A DNA stretch of 64,000 nt from Flagellimonas chongwuensis (GTDB lineage: Bacteria > Bacteroidota > Bacteroidia > Flavobacteriales > Flavobacteriaceae): contig NZ_WYET01000003.1 in NCBI RefSeq assembly GCF_013376415.1, positions 1-64,000 of the forward strand. The letters run 5' to 3'. Both the position numbers and the translations under genes were made by a program. This document shows, piece after piece, positions 17,298 through 26,849 of the stretch. Numbering within the stretch: the first letter of the stretch is position 1; the number at the start of each line of letters is the position of its first letter. Under the pieces are notes generated by a model that did no database searches, was not told the DNA's origin, and saw nothing but the letters and a program-made list of their open reading frames with translations.

Positions 17298-19397
17298 ATG
17301 AAAAAAGTGCTTTTCTTCATATTATTTGGAACCGTAGCCCTTGGCTGCAAACAAAATTCCGACAACATGAGCCATAAACATACCAACGCCCTTATCCATG
17401 AAACCAGCCCATACTTGCTCCAACATGCACATAATCCGGTAAATTGGGAAGCTTGGCATCCAGATGTGCTGGAAAAAGCGCAAAAAGAGGATAAACTTCT
17501 GCTCATAAGTATTGGCTACGCTGCCTGCCATTGGTGCCATGTTATGGAAAAAGAGTGTTTTGAGGACGAAACAGTGGCCCAAGTGATGAACGACAACTTC
17601 ATCAATATAAAGATTGATAGGGAAGAGCGTCCAGATGTGGACCAGATTTACATGGATGCCATCCAAATGATATCAGGTCAAGGTGGGTGGCCCCTCAATA
17701 TTGTGGCCCTGCCCGATGGAAGGCCTTTTTGGGGTGCGACCTATGTTCCAAAAGACAATTGGATAAAGTCCCTGGAACAACTGGCCGAACTTTATAAAAA
17801 CGATAAGCAACGGGTAACCGAATATGCCACCGACCTGGCGAATGGACTACAGGCCATAAACTTGGTAGAAAACAATGTGGACAGTGAACTCTATTCCTTG
17901 GAGCAGTTGGATAGTGCCGTTCAAAACTGGACGCAGTACTTCGATACTTTTTTGGGCGGACATAAGCGCGCTCCGAAATTTATGATGCCCAATAATTGGG
18001 AATTTTTATTGCACTATGCCACCACGACCAACAAACCCGAGATTATGGAGTTTGTGGACACTACTCTAACCCGAATGGCCTACGGAGGTGTATACGACCA
18101 AGTGGGCGGAGGGTTCTCCCGATATGCCGTTGATGTAAAATGGCATGTACCCCACTTTGAGAAGATGCTGTACGACAATGGTCAATTGACCAGTCTGTAT
18201 GCCAAGGCCTATGCCGTTACAAAGAATGACCTGTACAAAGGTGTTGTTGCCGAAACGATTGCCTTTGTCCAAGAGGAACTTTTGGACAAGAGTGGTGGAT
18301 TCTTTTCCTCATTGGATGCCGATAGCTTGGACGGACATGGCAGCTTGAAGGAAGGTGCCTATTATGTTTGGACGAAGGAGCAACTTATCAATTTACTGGG
18401 CAATGATTTTGAACTGTTCCAAGCATATTTTAACATTAACTCTTACGGGCATTGGGAAGAGCAGAATTATGTACTTATCCGTGACAAGAACGATGAAGAG
18501 ATTGCCAACAGTTTTGGCATTGACATTGAAACGTTGAGGAAAACCATAAAAAAGGGCCTAGCCACACTTAAAAATGAAAGAAATAAGCGTCCGAGACCAC
18601 GGTTGGATGACAAAATCTTGACATCGTGGAACGGATTGATGCTTAAAGGACTGGTGGATGCCTATCGTTATCTGGAAAACGAGGCATACTTGGACCTTGC
18701 CTTAAAAAACGCCGAATTTATTGAACGGGAACTTATAAAAGAAGATGGCTCACTCTACCGCAACCATAAAAATGGTACCAGTACCATCAATGCATTTTTG
18801 GATGATTATGCCACTGTAATCGATGCTTATTTTGCACTTTACGAGGTCACTTTTGATGAAAAATGGCTAAAACTTTCCAAAAACCTTCTCAAATACACAA
18901 AAAAACACTTTTTCGACAATGAATCTGGAATGTTTTTTTATACTTCGGACCAAGACCAATCCCTGATTAGGAGGACCATAGAAGTGGACGACAACGTTAT
19001 CTCCTCCTCCAATTCCATGATGGCCATCAATCTCTATAAATTTGACAAGCTGTTTCGAGGTGAAGGTTATGGAGAAACATCAAACCAAATGCTCAAAAAC
19101 GTTCAAAAGGATTTTGACCGTAGGGCACAGGGTTTTTCCAACTGGTTGCATTTAGTGTTGTTCAACAACAAAAATTTCTATGAGGTCGCCATAATCGGTG
19201 ATGACTATATGGACATGGCACAACAAATTGGCAAGGAATACCTGCCCAATAGTATTTTAGCTGGTTCCAAAAAGAATGGCAATCTTGATTTGTTGAAAAA
19301 CAGGAAAGTACCGGGTAAAACCTTAGTATATGTATGTCAAGAAGGAGCTTGCAAACTCCCTGTCAGTACGGCTAAGGAAGCCTTGGAACAATTGTAA
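17298..19397 (+). CDS. YyaL/DUF255 thioredoxin-domain protein, probable lipoprotein
   Basis: A 699-residue protein of the YyaL/SSP411 family. It starts at the ATG just after the dodecin terminator, giving a lipoprotein-like signal KKVLFFILFGTVALGC. Starting at the next Met (17367) would remove the signal and give a cytosolic protein. The N-terminal thioredoxin-like DUF255 domain (about 25-190) has the hallmark AACHWCHVMEKE with Cys77 and Cys80, and DREERPDVDQIYM. The rest (about 200-690) is an alpha-helical toroid like glycosidases and N-acylglucosamine epimerases, with RAPKFMMP, KWHVPHFEKMLYDN and LTSWNGLM. The biochemical role of the family is not established. It is 90 bases upstream of mscS. 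Confidence 0.9.
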   Translation: MKKVLFFILFGTVALGCKQNSDNMSHKHTNALIHETSPYLLQHAHNPVNWEAWHPDVLEKAQKEDKLLLISIGYAACHWCHVMEKECFEDETVAQVMNDNFINIKIDREERPDVDQIYMDAIQMISGQGGWPLNIVALPDGRPFWGATYVPKDNWIKSLEQLAELYKNDKQRVTEYATDLANGLQAINLVENNVDSELYSLEQLDSAVQNWTQYFDTFLGGHKRAPKFMMPNNWEFLLHYATTTNKPEIMEFVDTTLTRMAYGGVYDQVGGGFSRYAVDVKWHVPHFEKMLYDNGQLTSLYAKAYAVTKNDLYKGVVAETIAFVQEELLDKSGGFFSSLDADSLDGHGSLKEGAYYVWTKEQLINLLGNDFELFQAYFNINSYGHWEEQNYVLIRDKNDEEIANSFGIDIETLRKTIKKGLATLKNERNKRPRPRLDDKILTSWNGLMLKGLVDAYRYLENEAYLDLALKNAEFIERELIKEDGSLYRNHKNGTSTINAFLDDYATVIDAYFALYEVTFDEKWLKLSKNLLKYTKKHFFDNESGMFFYTSDQDQSLIRRTIEVDDNVISSSNSMMAINLYKFDKLFRGEGYGETSNQMLKNVQKDFDRRAQGFSNWLHLVLFNNKNFYEVAIIGDDYMDMAQQIGKEYLPNSILAGSKKNGNLDLLKNRKVPGKTLVYVCQEGACKLPVSTAKEALEQL

Positions 19398-19487
19398 GCA
19401 CCCTTTAACATTAACATTTGTTTAAAAACCTTTTCTTTTTTATTATTTGAATATTAACTACGTTGCCAATTAAACTAAAAAGCTATT

Positions 19488-20315
19488 ATGAAGGAACTAG
19501 AAAATTACCAAGAATACGTTGATCAGGCCATTGAATGGGCCTTTGGGGTCGTACCCAATATAATCATGGCGATTATCATATTTTTTGTCGGTCTATGGGT
19601 TATCCGGCTCATCAATAGGATGGTGAGAGGGTTCTTTAAAAGAAAAGAGTACGACCAGACCCTAGAATCCTTTCTACAAAGTTTTATAAGTATCGCCTTA
19701 AAGGTTATGCTATTTGTGGTCGTGGTGACCCAATTGGGCGTAAAGACCTCATCATTGGTAGCCATCATCGGTGCCGCTGGTTTGGCCATTGGCTTGGCCT
19801 TGCAAGGTTCATTGGCGAATTTTGCCGGCGGGGTATTGATACTGGTTTTCAAACCTTTCAAGGTCGGTGATTTTATCTCTGCACAGGGCGTGGATGGAAC
19901 GGTTAGGGAAATCTCCATTTTCAATACCAAGTTGAGTACTTTCGGGAATCAAATTGCGATTATACCGAATGGTCAGCTCTCCAATGACAACATCATCAAC
20001 TACAATATGGAGTCTACCCGTAGGGATAAAATTGACGTTGGAATCGGGTATGGTTCAAACATTAAACAAGCAAAGGAAATCCTTCTTCAAATCTGTGCCG
20101 AGAACGAGAACATCAACAAAGAACCTGCACCAGAGGTGTATGTTGGAAATCTTGGTGACAGCTCCGTAGACCTGTCTTTGCGTTTCTGGGCCAATAACGA
20201 TGTATTCTGGGCGGCACATTTTTATGTCATCGAGGAAACCAAATTACGTTTTGATGAAGCCGGAATCGAAATACCTTTTCCGCAACGTGTTATGCATAAG
20301 GCATTGGAAGATTAA
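19488..20315 (+). CDS. Small-conductance mechanosensitive channel, MscS family
   Basis: A 275-residue inner-membrane channel that opens under membrane tension to release solutes on osmotic downshock. It has three hydrophobic helices (about 17-40, 58-80, 85-110). The pore-lining TM3 has the Gly/Ala pattern GAAGLAIGLALQGSLANFAG, followed by the MscS beta domain (FKVGDFI) and a C-terminal alpha/beta region. Length is close to E. coli MscS (286). The stop codon overlaps that of the convergent tsaB gene by the four-base palindrome TTAA. A near-consensus -7 sequence (ATTATTTG) lies upstream. Confidence 0.95.
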   Translation: MKELENYQEYVDQAIEWAFGVVPNIIMAIIIFFVGLWVIRLINRMVRGFFKRKEYDQTLESFLQSFISIALKVMLFVVVVTQLGVKTSSLVAIIGAAGLAIGLALQGSLANFAGGVLILVFKPFKVGDFISAQGVDGTVREISIFNTKLSTFGNQIAIIPNGQLSNDNIINYNMESTRRDKIDVGIGYGSNIKQAKEILLQICAENENINKEPAPEVYVGNLGDSSVDLSLRFWANNDVFWAAHFYVIEETKLRFDEAGIEIPFPQRVMHKALED

Positions 20316-20992
20316 TTCTTCTTCTTTTTTTGCTGAAACACAAAGTCCTTGAGATAATAGGGCTCGAAATAGGCCACGTCCTCAAAATCATTGGACTGAT
20401 ATTTTTGAAGAGCAATTTGAATCATATCCTTCGCAGAAGGCACAACGGATTCATTAAAAATAAAGTTGGGGTGTTCTAGGACACCCCTAATTTTTTCTGC
20501 TCCACTACCAATAATATATACCTTGCTGTCCGATACGAATTCAGAGAAGGATGCTTCCTCTATGATCTCGGCCCGGGTTTCGCGAACTTCCTTATATGAC
20601 GCATTGTAAACACAGGAATACACCTCCATACGTCTTGCATCGAGTACAGGAATCACCAATTCACCAGATTTTAAATCCACTTGATGCGCCATACTCTGGA
20701 GGGTAGGAACAGAAATCAAAGGAATATCCAATGAAAAACATAAACCTTTTGCGGAAGACACCCCGATACGAAGTCCTGTATACGAACCCGGGCCTTTACT
20801 GATGGCAACTGCATCAAGGTCCGAAAATGACAAAGAAGCCTCTTCCAAGGCTTCTTTTATAAATACGTGCAATTGTTCCGAATGGGAATAGTTCGCTGCG
20901 TTGTTTTCTTTTAGGACAAGCATTTCGCCATCCTTTGCAATGCTCACGGAGCAATTGGTGGTAGCTGTTTCTAAATGTAGTATTGTAGCCAT
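20312..20992 (-). CDS. tsaB: tRNA threonylcarbamoyladenosine biosynthesis protein TsaB
   Basis: A 226-residue cytosolic partner of TsaD and TsaE in making the universal t6A37 modification of ANN-decoding tRNAs. The start MATILHLETATTNCSVSIA fits the ASKHA-fold N-terminus; an in-frame ATG three codons earlier is possible. The conserved GPGSYTGLRIGVSSAKGLC segment (about 68-87) identifies the family. It is a non-catalytic scaffold in other bacteria. It lies 16 bases downstream of the TolC-family gene, so it may be the last gene of the exporter transcript. Confidence 0.95.
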   Translation of the reverse strand: MATILHLETATTNCSVSIAKDGEMLVLKENNAANYSHSEQLHVFIKEALEEASLSFSDLDAVAISKGPGSYTGLRIGVSSAKGLCFSLDIPLISVPTLQSMAHQVDLKSGELVIPVLDARRMEVYSCVYNASYKEVRETRAEIIEEASFSEFVSDSKVYIIGSGAEKIRGVLEHPNFIFNESVVPSAKDMIQIALQKYQSNDFEDVAYFEPYYLKDFVFQQKKKKN

Positions 20993-21008
20993 AGCGGCCA
21001 CAAAGATA

Positions 21009-22358
21009 CTAGTTTAATGAAATGGGTATACCAAAGTAGAACTCCAATATTTTCAATCGGAAAATATAATCGTATTTGGTACGGATCACATCTGCTTGTG
21101 CATTCTCCACCCTGGCTTGCGCTTGGCTAAAGTCAAAAGCGTTCATCAAACCAACATCGTAACGTTCCTTGGCATAGTCATACGCCAAAGTCCTTGCCTC
21201 CAATGTTTTTTCGGCTGCCGCATAGGCCTTTTCAAACGTATTCACATCTACATAGGCCTGCTGAACGGTATTTTCCAAATCTAGTTTATCCTGCTCCAGT
21301 TGAAGCTTGGCCTTTTCCAGACTTATTTGTGAACGGGTTACATTGTTACGTGTGCTCCATCCATTGAAAATAGGGATGTTCAACTGCGCACCGTAACTGA
21401 TACCATCAAAAATCCATAATTGGTCAGTAAGGCCAGGAGTATACACACCTCCATTTCCGTCAGGAATCTGGGTTACATCTGAATACCTTGTTCCGTATTG
21501 AAAGAAAGCTGATAGCGTTGGCAAATAGGCTCCCTTTGCAATTTTGACATCTTGTTCCGCCAATTCCACATTGGATTCTGAGAATTTGATATCGTTCCTA
21601 AAGGTCATCGCCTTATCAAAAATAGCCTTAGGTGAATTATCAAGAATGTCAGATGGGGGAATATCAAATTCCTCTTGAGCAATATCAAAATTTTCATAAT
21701 CTGTAATCTGAAGCAATTGTGCCAGATTGATACGAGAAATTAGAACATTGCTCTCGCCATTCACTATTTGCTGTTCTTGATTGGCGGCCGTCGCCTCGAT
21801 TTCTAAAAGGTCTCCCCTGGGAACCACACCGGATTCTACCAACTCCTTGGTTCTTTTCAAATCCTGTTCGGTAACGGCATATTGCGCCCTAAAGGTTTTA
21901 AGCTGCTCCTTGTTGGAGACTACTTGTAAATAAGCGTTCGCCACGTTCAAACGGATATCATCCTTTAAATCATCCAAACGGTATTGGTTTGCAATTGCGT
22001 TCATTTTGGCCCTATGCAGCTGGTTAATGTTCCTCAGACCATCAAAAAGTGTTATGCTGGATGTGGCACTAATGTTTACGTTGTTTGCCGTACTGTTCGT
22101 GGGCAAGTTGTTCGTTGGATTAATGGAGAAACCTGTGTTGCTCGACGCTGACATTGTTCCGCTTAAACTTGGAAGCATGTTTCCAATGGCATCGGACTTA
22201 TCTATTTTAGCGTTTTCCAAATCCAGTTCAAACTGTTCTACGGTCAGGTTGTTTTCTACTGCGTATTCCACACATTCCTGGAGCGTCCATTGTCGCACCT
22301 GTGCACTCGACAAGGTGACAGCGAACAACGCAAGTAATATGGTTATGCTATTTTTCAT
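21009..22358 (-). CDS. TolC-family outer-membrane efflux protein
   Basis: A 449-residue outer-membrane channel. A signal peptide (1-20, TLSSAQ) is followed by two repeats of coiled-coil helices and barrel strands; signatures include WTLQECVEYAVENNLTVEQ and the repeat-two segment MTFRNDIKFSESNVELAEQD. It provides the exit duct for the MacAB-like exporters encoded immediately upstream. The adaptor gene ends 42 bases before this start and tsaB begins 16 bases after its stop. Only one TolC gene is present for two permease/adaptor sets, so it is probably shared. Confidence 0.95.
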   Translation of the reverse strand: MKNSITILLALFAVTLSSAQVRQWTLQECVEYAVENNLTVEQFELDLENAKIDKSDAIGNMLPSLSGTMSASSNTGFSINPTNNLPTNSTANNVNISATSSITLFDGLRNINQLHRAKMNAIANQYRLDDLKDDIRLNVANAYLQVVSNKEQLKTFRAQYAVTEQDLKRTKELVESGVVPRGDLLEIEATAANQEQQIVNGESNVLISRINLAQLLQITDYENFDIAQEEFDIPPSDILDNSPKAIFDKAMTFRNDIKFSESNVELAEQDVKIAKGAYLPTLSAFFQYGTRYSDVTQIPDGNGGVYTPGLTDQLWIFDGISYGAQLNIPIFNGWSTRNNVTRSQISLEKAKLQLEQDKLDLENTVQQAYVDVNTFEKAYAAAEKTLEARTLAYDYAKERYDVGLMNAFDFSQAQARVENAQADVIRTKYDYIFRLKILEFYFGIPISLN

Positions 22359-22400
22359 TCGTTTTTCGATTTTGATTTATTAATGATGGTTTAGTACGGA

Positions 22401-23519
22401 TTAGTTTTCGTCAGATTTTCTTTCCAACTTGTTCCAAACCTTGATTTTATCATCTTCATCAATACCTGAAACAACCTCTACGTCTATACCGTCGCTAACA
22501 CCCAATTCAAGATCTCTGCGTTCAAATTCATTTTCACCTGTCTGTACTTCCACATATGGCTTTTCTGTCTCTTTATCGAACTGAAGCAAAGCTTCTTTTA
22601 TGGACAATACATCTTTCTTCTCTTCCAATACTATAGAAGCGTTGGCACTATACCCTGCTCTTACGTAAGAAGTACTGTCACTAGCTTTTACATCCAAATC
22701 ACCTTCAATCTTAAACTGAACGGCCCCTTCTTCCTCCACACCTTTTGGCGCGATGAATTTTAATTTGGCATTGAATTTCTGTTCCTCCAAAGCTCCCAAG
22801 CTAATCTCCAGGGGCATTCCTACACTAAGTTTTCCAACTTCGGCTTCGTCTACCTCTCCCTCAAAAATCATTTGGTTCATATCTGCAATGGTGGCAATGG
22901 TGGTACCATCGTTAAAGTTGTTACTTTGGATTACCTGATCTCCTTCTTTTACTGGAATTTCCAAGATGGTTCCAGCTACGGTAGCCCTAATATTGGTGTT
23001 TGCGCTTGCCGAGCCTCCGGCAGAACCTTTTCTAATAATTTGGTAATCTGCTTGGGCATTTTTCAATTCCTGCAACGCTTGCTCGTAGGTAAGCTTTAGG
23101 TTATTGAAGTCTTGGCTGGAAATCACACCTTTATCAAAAAGGGTTTTATTCCTGTCGTATTCTATTTTGGAATTGTTCAAAGCGAGTTCTGCAGTTCTTA
23201 CCCGTCCTGCAGCTTGGTTCAAAGATTGCTCGTTCGGAACTACCTTGATTACGGCAATAAGGTCTCCGGATTCTACGCGCACACCTTCTTCCAAGAGGAT
23301 CTTATCGATAATCCCTGAAATTTGAGGCTTGATGTTGATCTCGTCCTCTGGTATTACCTTTCCGGTTACGATTACTTTATTCACGATGTCCTTTCGTTCT
23401 GCTGTTTCGGTTTTATACAGCTCTACAGGAGCACTGTTCTGCTTTAAAAAGTAGACTATCGCGGCCAAAATACCAATGACCACTACCCCTATCAATCCGT
23501 ATTTTACATACTTGTTCAT
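22401..23519 (-). CDS. MacA-like periplasmic adaptor subunit (second triplet)
   Basis: A 372-residue membrane-fusion protein. One N-terminal helix (about 6-25) anchors it. The biotinyl-lipoyl-like half motifs (VTGKVIPEDEINIKPQISG; VAGTILEIPVKEGD) flank a coiled-coil hairpin (about 95-160). Beta-barrel and membrane-proximal domains follow, ending KIKVWNKLERKSDEN. It should link the inner-membrane ABC permeases to TolC. The sequence aligns along its length with the adaptor at 26850-27950, for example SGLVAxIKVVPN-type and EVGKL/EVGKI segments, showing they are paralogues. It lies 39 bases after the permease at 23559. Confidence 0.94.
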   Translation of the reverse strand: MNKYVKYGLIGVVVIGILAAIVYFLKQNSAPVELYKTETAERKDIVNKVIVTGKVIPEDEINIKPQISGIIDKILLEEGVRVESGDLIAVIKVVPNEQSLNQAAGRVRTAELALNNSKIEYDRNKTLFDKGVISSQDFNNLKLTYEQALQELKNAQADYQIIRKGSAGGSASANTNIRATVAGTILEIPVKEGDQVIQSNNFNDGTTIATIADMNQMIFEGEVDEAEVGKLSVGMPLEISLGALEEQKFNAKLKFIAPKGVEEEGAVQFKIEGDLDVKASDSTSYVRAGYSANASIVLEEKKDVLSIKEALLQFDKETEKPYVEVQTGENEFERRDLELGVSDGIDVEVVSGIDEDDKIKVWNKLERKSDEN

Positions 23520-23558
23520 TCTTGCTTATTTGATTTCGTTATTTAATTGTATTGATGA

Positions 23559-24815
23559 TTATTCTTCTCTTAATGCATCTATGGGTTTTATTTTTACCGC
23601 TCTATTGGCAGGCAACAGTCCAATGAGCACGCTCAAACCTACCATTAAAACAAATGATATGATAAATTGAGGTATACTGATCATTGGTTTTACAAAAGGG
23701 AAATCATCCCCACTGCCGAACATGGCATCCAAAAGCGACAATATTCCCACAGAGATGGAGAATCCAACAAGGCCCGCAAAAGCTGTCAACACGATGGCCT
23801 CAACCACAATCTGGCGTTTTACGATCACCGGTGTTGCTCCCAAGGCCCTTCGCACCCCTATTTCTTGCGTACGCTCCTTTACGGTAATCAAAAGGATGTT
23901 ACTGATGGCAATCACACCAGCTAGTAGTGTGAAGATTCCAACAAAGAAGGAAAATCCTTTGAGTACGGTGGTAAAGGCAGTGATGCTGTTGAATATTTCC
24001 GACATATCGAAACTTCCAATGGCACGCTCATCATCTGGGTGGATATCGTATTTGGCCTTTAAGATGCTCTTAATTTGGCTTTCAACAAATTTCACTGGAG
24101 TATTATCCTCCACCGCAATCGCCATCCACCCCATCCTGTCACCCGAGTTAAAGGCTATCTGAAAGGTACTGAAGGGAATGAATACGGCGTTTTCACCATC
24201 TATATTGATATTGTTGTTCGGCTTATATATTCCTACCACGGTAAAGTAAACTCCATTAATCCTAATTTCTTCACCGATGGCCTTCTCCCCTTTTTCAAAA
24301 AGGAGCTTATAGGTTTCTTCCCCGATAACGCATACCTTTTTGGAGTGCTCTATATCGGTTTGATTAAGGAACCTGCCCTCCACCAATTTCTTTTTTGTAA
24401 TATCATCGATTTCCGGATAGTCCCCATAAACCGCAGAACCACTTGTTTGACCATTTCTATACACCGTCACAGTCCCCCGATGACTAGCCAACTCAATTCT
24501 TGGCGCCAACACTTCTATTTCGGGTATCTGCTTTTTTAAGATATCGGCATCTTCCAGTTTATATTGAATTCTTCTTCCTCGCTCAAAGCCTTTGTATGGT
24601 TCGGAGGTCGATTGACCCCAAACAAACAAACTGTTGGAGGCTGTTCCAGCAAAAAGTTTATTGAACCCGTTGCTCATCCCGTTGGCCGAACCTAGCAAGA
24701 GCACCAAAATGATCATCGCAAAGATTACCCCAAGCATGGTCAAGAACGTCCTAAACATGTTCTTGCTCAGCGTATGAAAAATTTCTATCCACAAATCCTT
24801 ATCAAATAACCACAT
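23559..24815 (-). CDS. MacB-like ABC transporter permease (B-type, second triplet)
   Basis: A 418-residue permease with a single N-terminal helix (about 22-45), a large periplasmic MacB-type core domain (about 50-280) and three C-terminal helices of the FtsX domain (about 290-410). It includes KERTQEIGVRRALGATP, the conserved coupling-helix motif. It has no ATPase domain, so it must use the separate ATPase encoded at 26040-26741. Its closest relative in the window is the permease at 27984. It lies two bases downstream of the permease at 24818, implying co-translation and probably a heterodimer. Confidence 0.94.
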   Translation of the reverse strand: MWLFDKDLWIEIFHTLSKNMFRTFLTMLGVIFAMIILVLLLGSANGMSNGFNKLFAGTASNSLFVWGQSTSEPYKGFERGRRIQYKLEDADILKKQIPEIEVLAPRIELASHRGTVTVYRNGQTSGSAVYGDYPEIDDITKKKLVEGRFLNQTDIEHSKKVCVIGEETYKLLFEKGEKAIGEEIRINGVYFTVVGIYKPNNNINIDGENAVFIPFSTFQIAFNSGDRMGWMAIAVEDNTPVKFVESQIKSILKAKYDIHPDDERAIGSFDMSEIFNSITAFTTVLKGFSFFVGIFTLLAGVIAISNILLITVKERTQEIGVRRALGATPVIVKRQIVVEAIVLTAFAGLVGFSISVGILSLLDAMFGSGDDFPFVKPMISIPQFIISFVLMVGLSVLIGLLPANRAVKIKPIDALREE

Positions 24816-24817
24816 AA

Positions 24818-26047
24818 CTATTTATCACTTAGTGCAACAATGGGTTTAACATTCGCAGCTTTCATCGCTGGCAACAGACCTGCCAATACTCCCGCTATTA
24901 CAAGAATAATAGTGGCGGTTATCACAGTGGAGAGGTTTACGGATGGATTACTGAATGCCGGTGTTTGTATCATGGGACCGATTGCGGCCAAAATCATCCA
25001 GGCGAACAAAAGCCCCACAAATCCCGAAATAGCAGTAATAAAAACGGACTCCAACAAAACCAGATTCACTATTTGGCTCGGTCTTGCGCCTAGAGCTTTA
25101 CGTACACCTATTTCTTTGGTTCTTTCCTTTATTGTAAACACCATAATGTTTCCGATACCGACGATTCCCGCAATGAGAATCAAGAATCCAACCCCGATAC
25201 CTATGCCTTTTAGAACAGCCGTAAAACTGCTGATATCGTTGAATGCTTCGGCATAGTTCCAAACGGAAAGACCCGCTTGGTCCTCTGGTGCAATCTTATG
25301 TCTTCGCTTCATCAAAATCTCCAACCTTTCGGAAAAGTCAAGAGCTTCCGTTAAATCATAATTAGGGTTATAGGTCAATGCAATACTGGCAATTTCATTG
25401 GTGTTCCCATAAATACGTTGATATGTACTTACCGGCGCGTAAATCCTTCGCTCCGCATTGTCATCTCCATCATCTGTAAATATTCCAATCACCCTAAATG
25501 GCAGCCCGTTGAACTCTACGAATTTTCCCAGAGGATCTTCCTTTTTAAATAAATCCTCTGCCACTTTTCTACCGATAACGGCAACTTTGGCCTTGTTCAC
25601 TATGTCGGCCTCATTGATATACCTTCCAGAGGTAACCAATGTTTTTTCTATAGCTTGATGACCAGGATGGGTAGCTTGTACTGAGTAGGAGCCGGTCTCA
25701 CTCTTATAACGTGCTGTTGCATTGGCATAATACCTTGCGCTGATATATTCAATATCCTTTGGAAAGGTTTGTTTGATGTATTCCAAATCATCATTCTTTA
25801 ATTGAATGCGTCTGCCTGCCTCAAAACCGCCATAAGCTTTGGAAGTTGTACCGGTGCGCACAAAAATGGAATTGGTGGCATCATCATTGAACTGGCCCAC
25901 AAAACCGTTCTGCATTCCGTTCACCGAGGCCAACAACATCACTAGGATAAATATGGCCCAACCTACAGAGAAACCAGTCAAGAAAGTCCTGAGTTTATTG
26001 GTCTTCAGCGTATTGAATATTTCCTGCCAAACGTCCCGATCAAACAT
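24818..26047 (-). CDS. MacB-like ABC transporter permease (A-type, second triplet)
   Basis: A 409-residue permease of the same architecture: N-terminal helix (about 22-45), periplasmic MacB core, then three C-terminal helices with the coupling motif KERTKEIGVRKALGARPSQI. The N-terminus WQEIFNTLKTNKLRTFLTGF resembles that of the permease at 29252 more than its immediate neighbour, so it is the A-type member of its pair. Its start overlaps the end of the ATPase gene by eight bases, suggesting coupled translation. Likely partner: the B-type permease two bases downstream. Confidence 0.94.
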   Translation of the reverse strand: MFDRDVWQEIFNTLKTNKLRTFLTGFSVGWAIFILVMLLASVNGMQNGFVGQFNDDATNSIFVRTGTTSKAYGGFEAGRRIQLKNDDLEYIKQTFPKDIEYISARYYANATARYKSETGSYSVQATHPGHQAIEKTLVTSGRYINEADIVNKAKVAVIGRKVAEDLFKKEDPLGKFVEFNGLPFRVIGIFTDDGDDNAERRIYAPVSTYQRIYGNTNEIASIALTYNPNYDLTEALDFSERLEILMKRRHKIAPEDQAGLSVWNYAEAFNDISSFTAVLKGIGIGVGFLILIAGIVGIGNIMVFTIKERTKEIGVRKALGARPSQIVNLVLLESVFITAISGFVGLLFAWMILAAIGPMIQTPAFSNPSVNLSTVITATIILVIAGVLAGLLPAMKAANVKPIVALSDK

Positions 26048-26741
26048 ATTGTTCTGCTCTTACTTGTTCGACTTTTTTGTCCTCGACGATAACACCATCT
26101 TTTAAGTGCACGATTCGTTTGCACATGTGCGCGATATCCTCTTCGTGGGTAACTACCAAAATGGTGTTTCCCTCATCGTTGATTTTTTGAATAAGGTCCA
26201 TGACCTCATAAGAAGTTTTACTATCCAAAGCTCCTGTTGGCTCATCCGCCAAAAGCACCTTTGGCTCCGCTGCCATCGCTCTCGCTATGGCAACCCTTTG
26301 CTTTTGACCTCCGGAAAGTTCGCTTGGCAAATGGCCCGCCCAAGGTTTTAGCCCCACTCTTTCCAAATACTTCATCGCTTTTTCTTGGCGTTCCTTTCTA
26401 GGTACTTTTTGATAGTATAATGGAAGCGCCACATTTTCTGCTGCACTTTTATAGTTGATCAGGTTAAAGGATTGAAAAATGAATCCCAAGAACTTGTTCC
26501 TATACTGGGCCGCCTTGGTCTCGCTCAAATTCTTGATTGGAACACCATCCAAGGTATATTCTCCGGAATCCGCACCGTCCAACATTCCCAAAATGTTCAA
26601 AAGAGTGGATTTTCCAGAACCGGAAGACCCCATAATGGCCACGAGCTCTCCTTCCTCGACTTTAAAATTTATCCCTTTTAAAACATGCAGGGAGTTGCTC
26701 CCCATTTTATAGGATTTATGAAGATCTTTGATTTCTATCAT
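26040..26741 (-). CDS. MacB/LolD-type ABC transporter ATP-binding protein
   Basis: A 233-residue nucleotide-binding subunit. Walker A is GSSGSGKST (Lys44), the Q-loop is FQSFNL, the signature is LSGGQ at 142-146, Walker B is LLADEP (Asp166-Glu167) and the H-loop is His199 in VVTHE. This is the LolD/MacB/FtsE class that powers mechanotransmission permeases rather than classical importers. It is the only ATPase among four permeases, placed between the two permease-permease-adaptor triplets, so it probably serves both. It overlaps the next permease by eight bases. A 108-base gap precedes it, the largest in the operon, so an internal promoter is possible. Confidence 0.96.
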   Translation of the reverse strand: MIEIKDLHKSYKMGSNSLHVLKGINFKVEEGELVAIMGSSGSGKSTLLNILGMLDGADSGEYTLDGVPIKNLSETKAAQYRNKFLGFIFQSFNLINYKSAAENVALPLYYQKVPRKERQEKAMKYLERVGLKPWAGHLPSELSGGQKQRVAIARAMAAEPKVLLADEPTGALDSKTSYEVMDLIQKINDEGNTILVVTHEEDIAHMCKRIVHLKDGVIVEDKKVEQVRAEQYV

Positions 26742-26849
26742 GATTGATGATGTTAGCTATCTTACATTTACTTCTGCTAGTAAGACATATATGTTGTTAA
26801 AATGTTACAAGATTTTTTACTTTTTTTTCAGAAAGGTGCATTTTGCACA

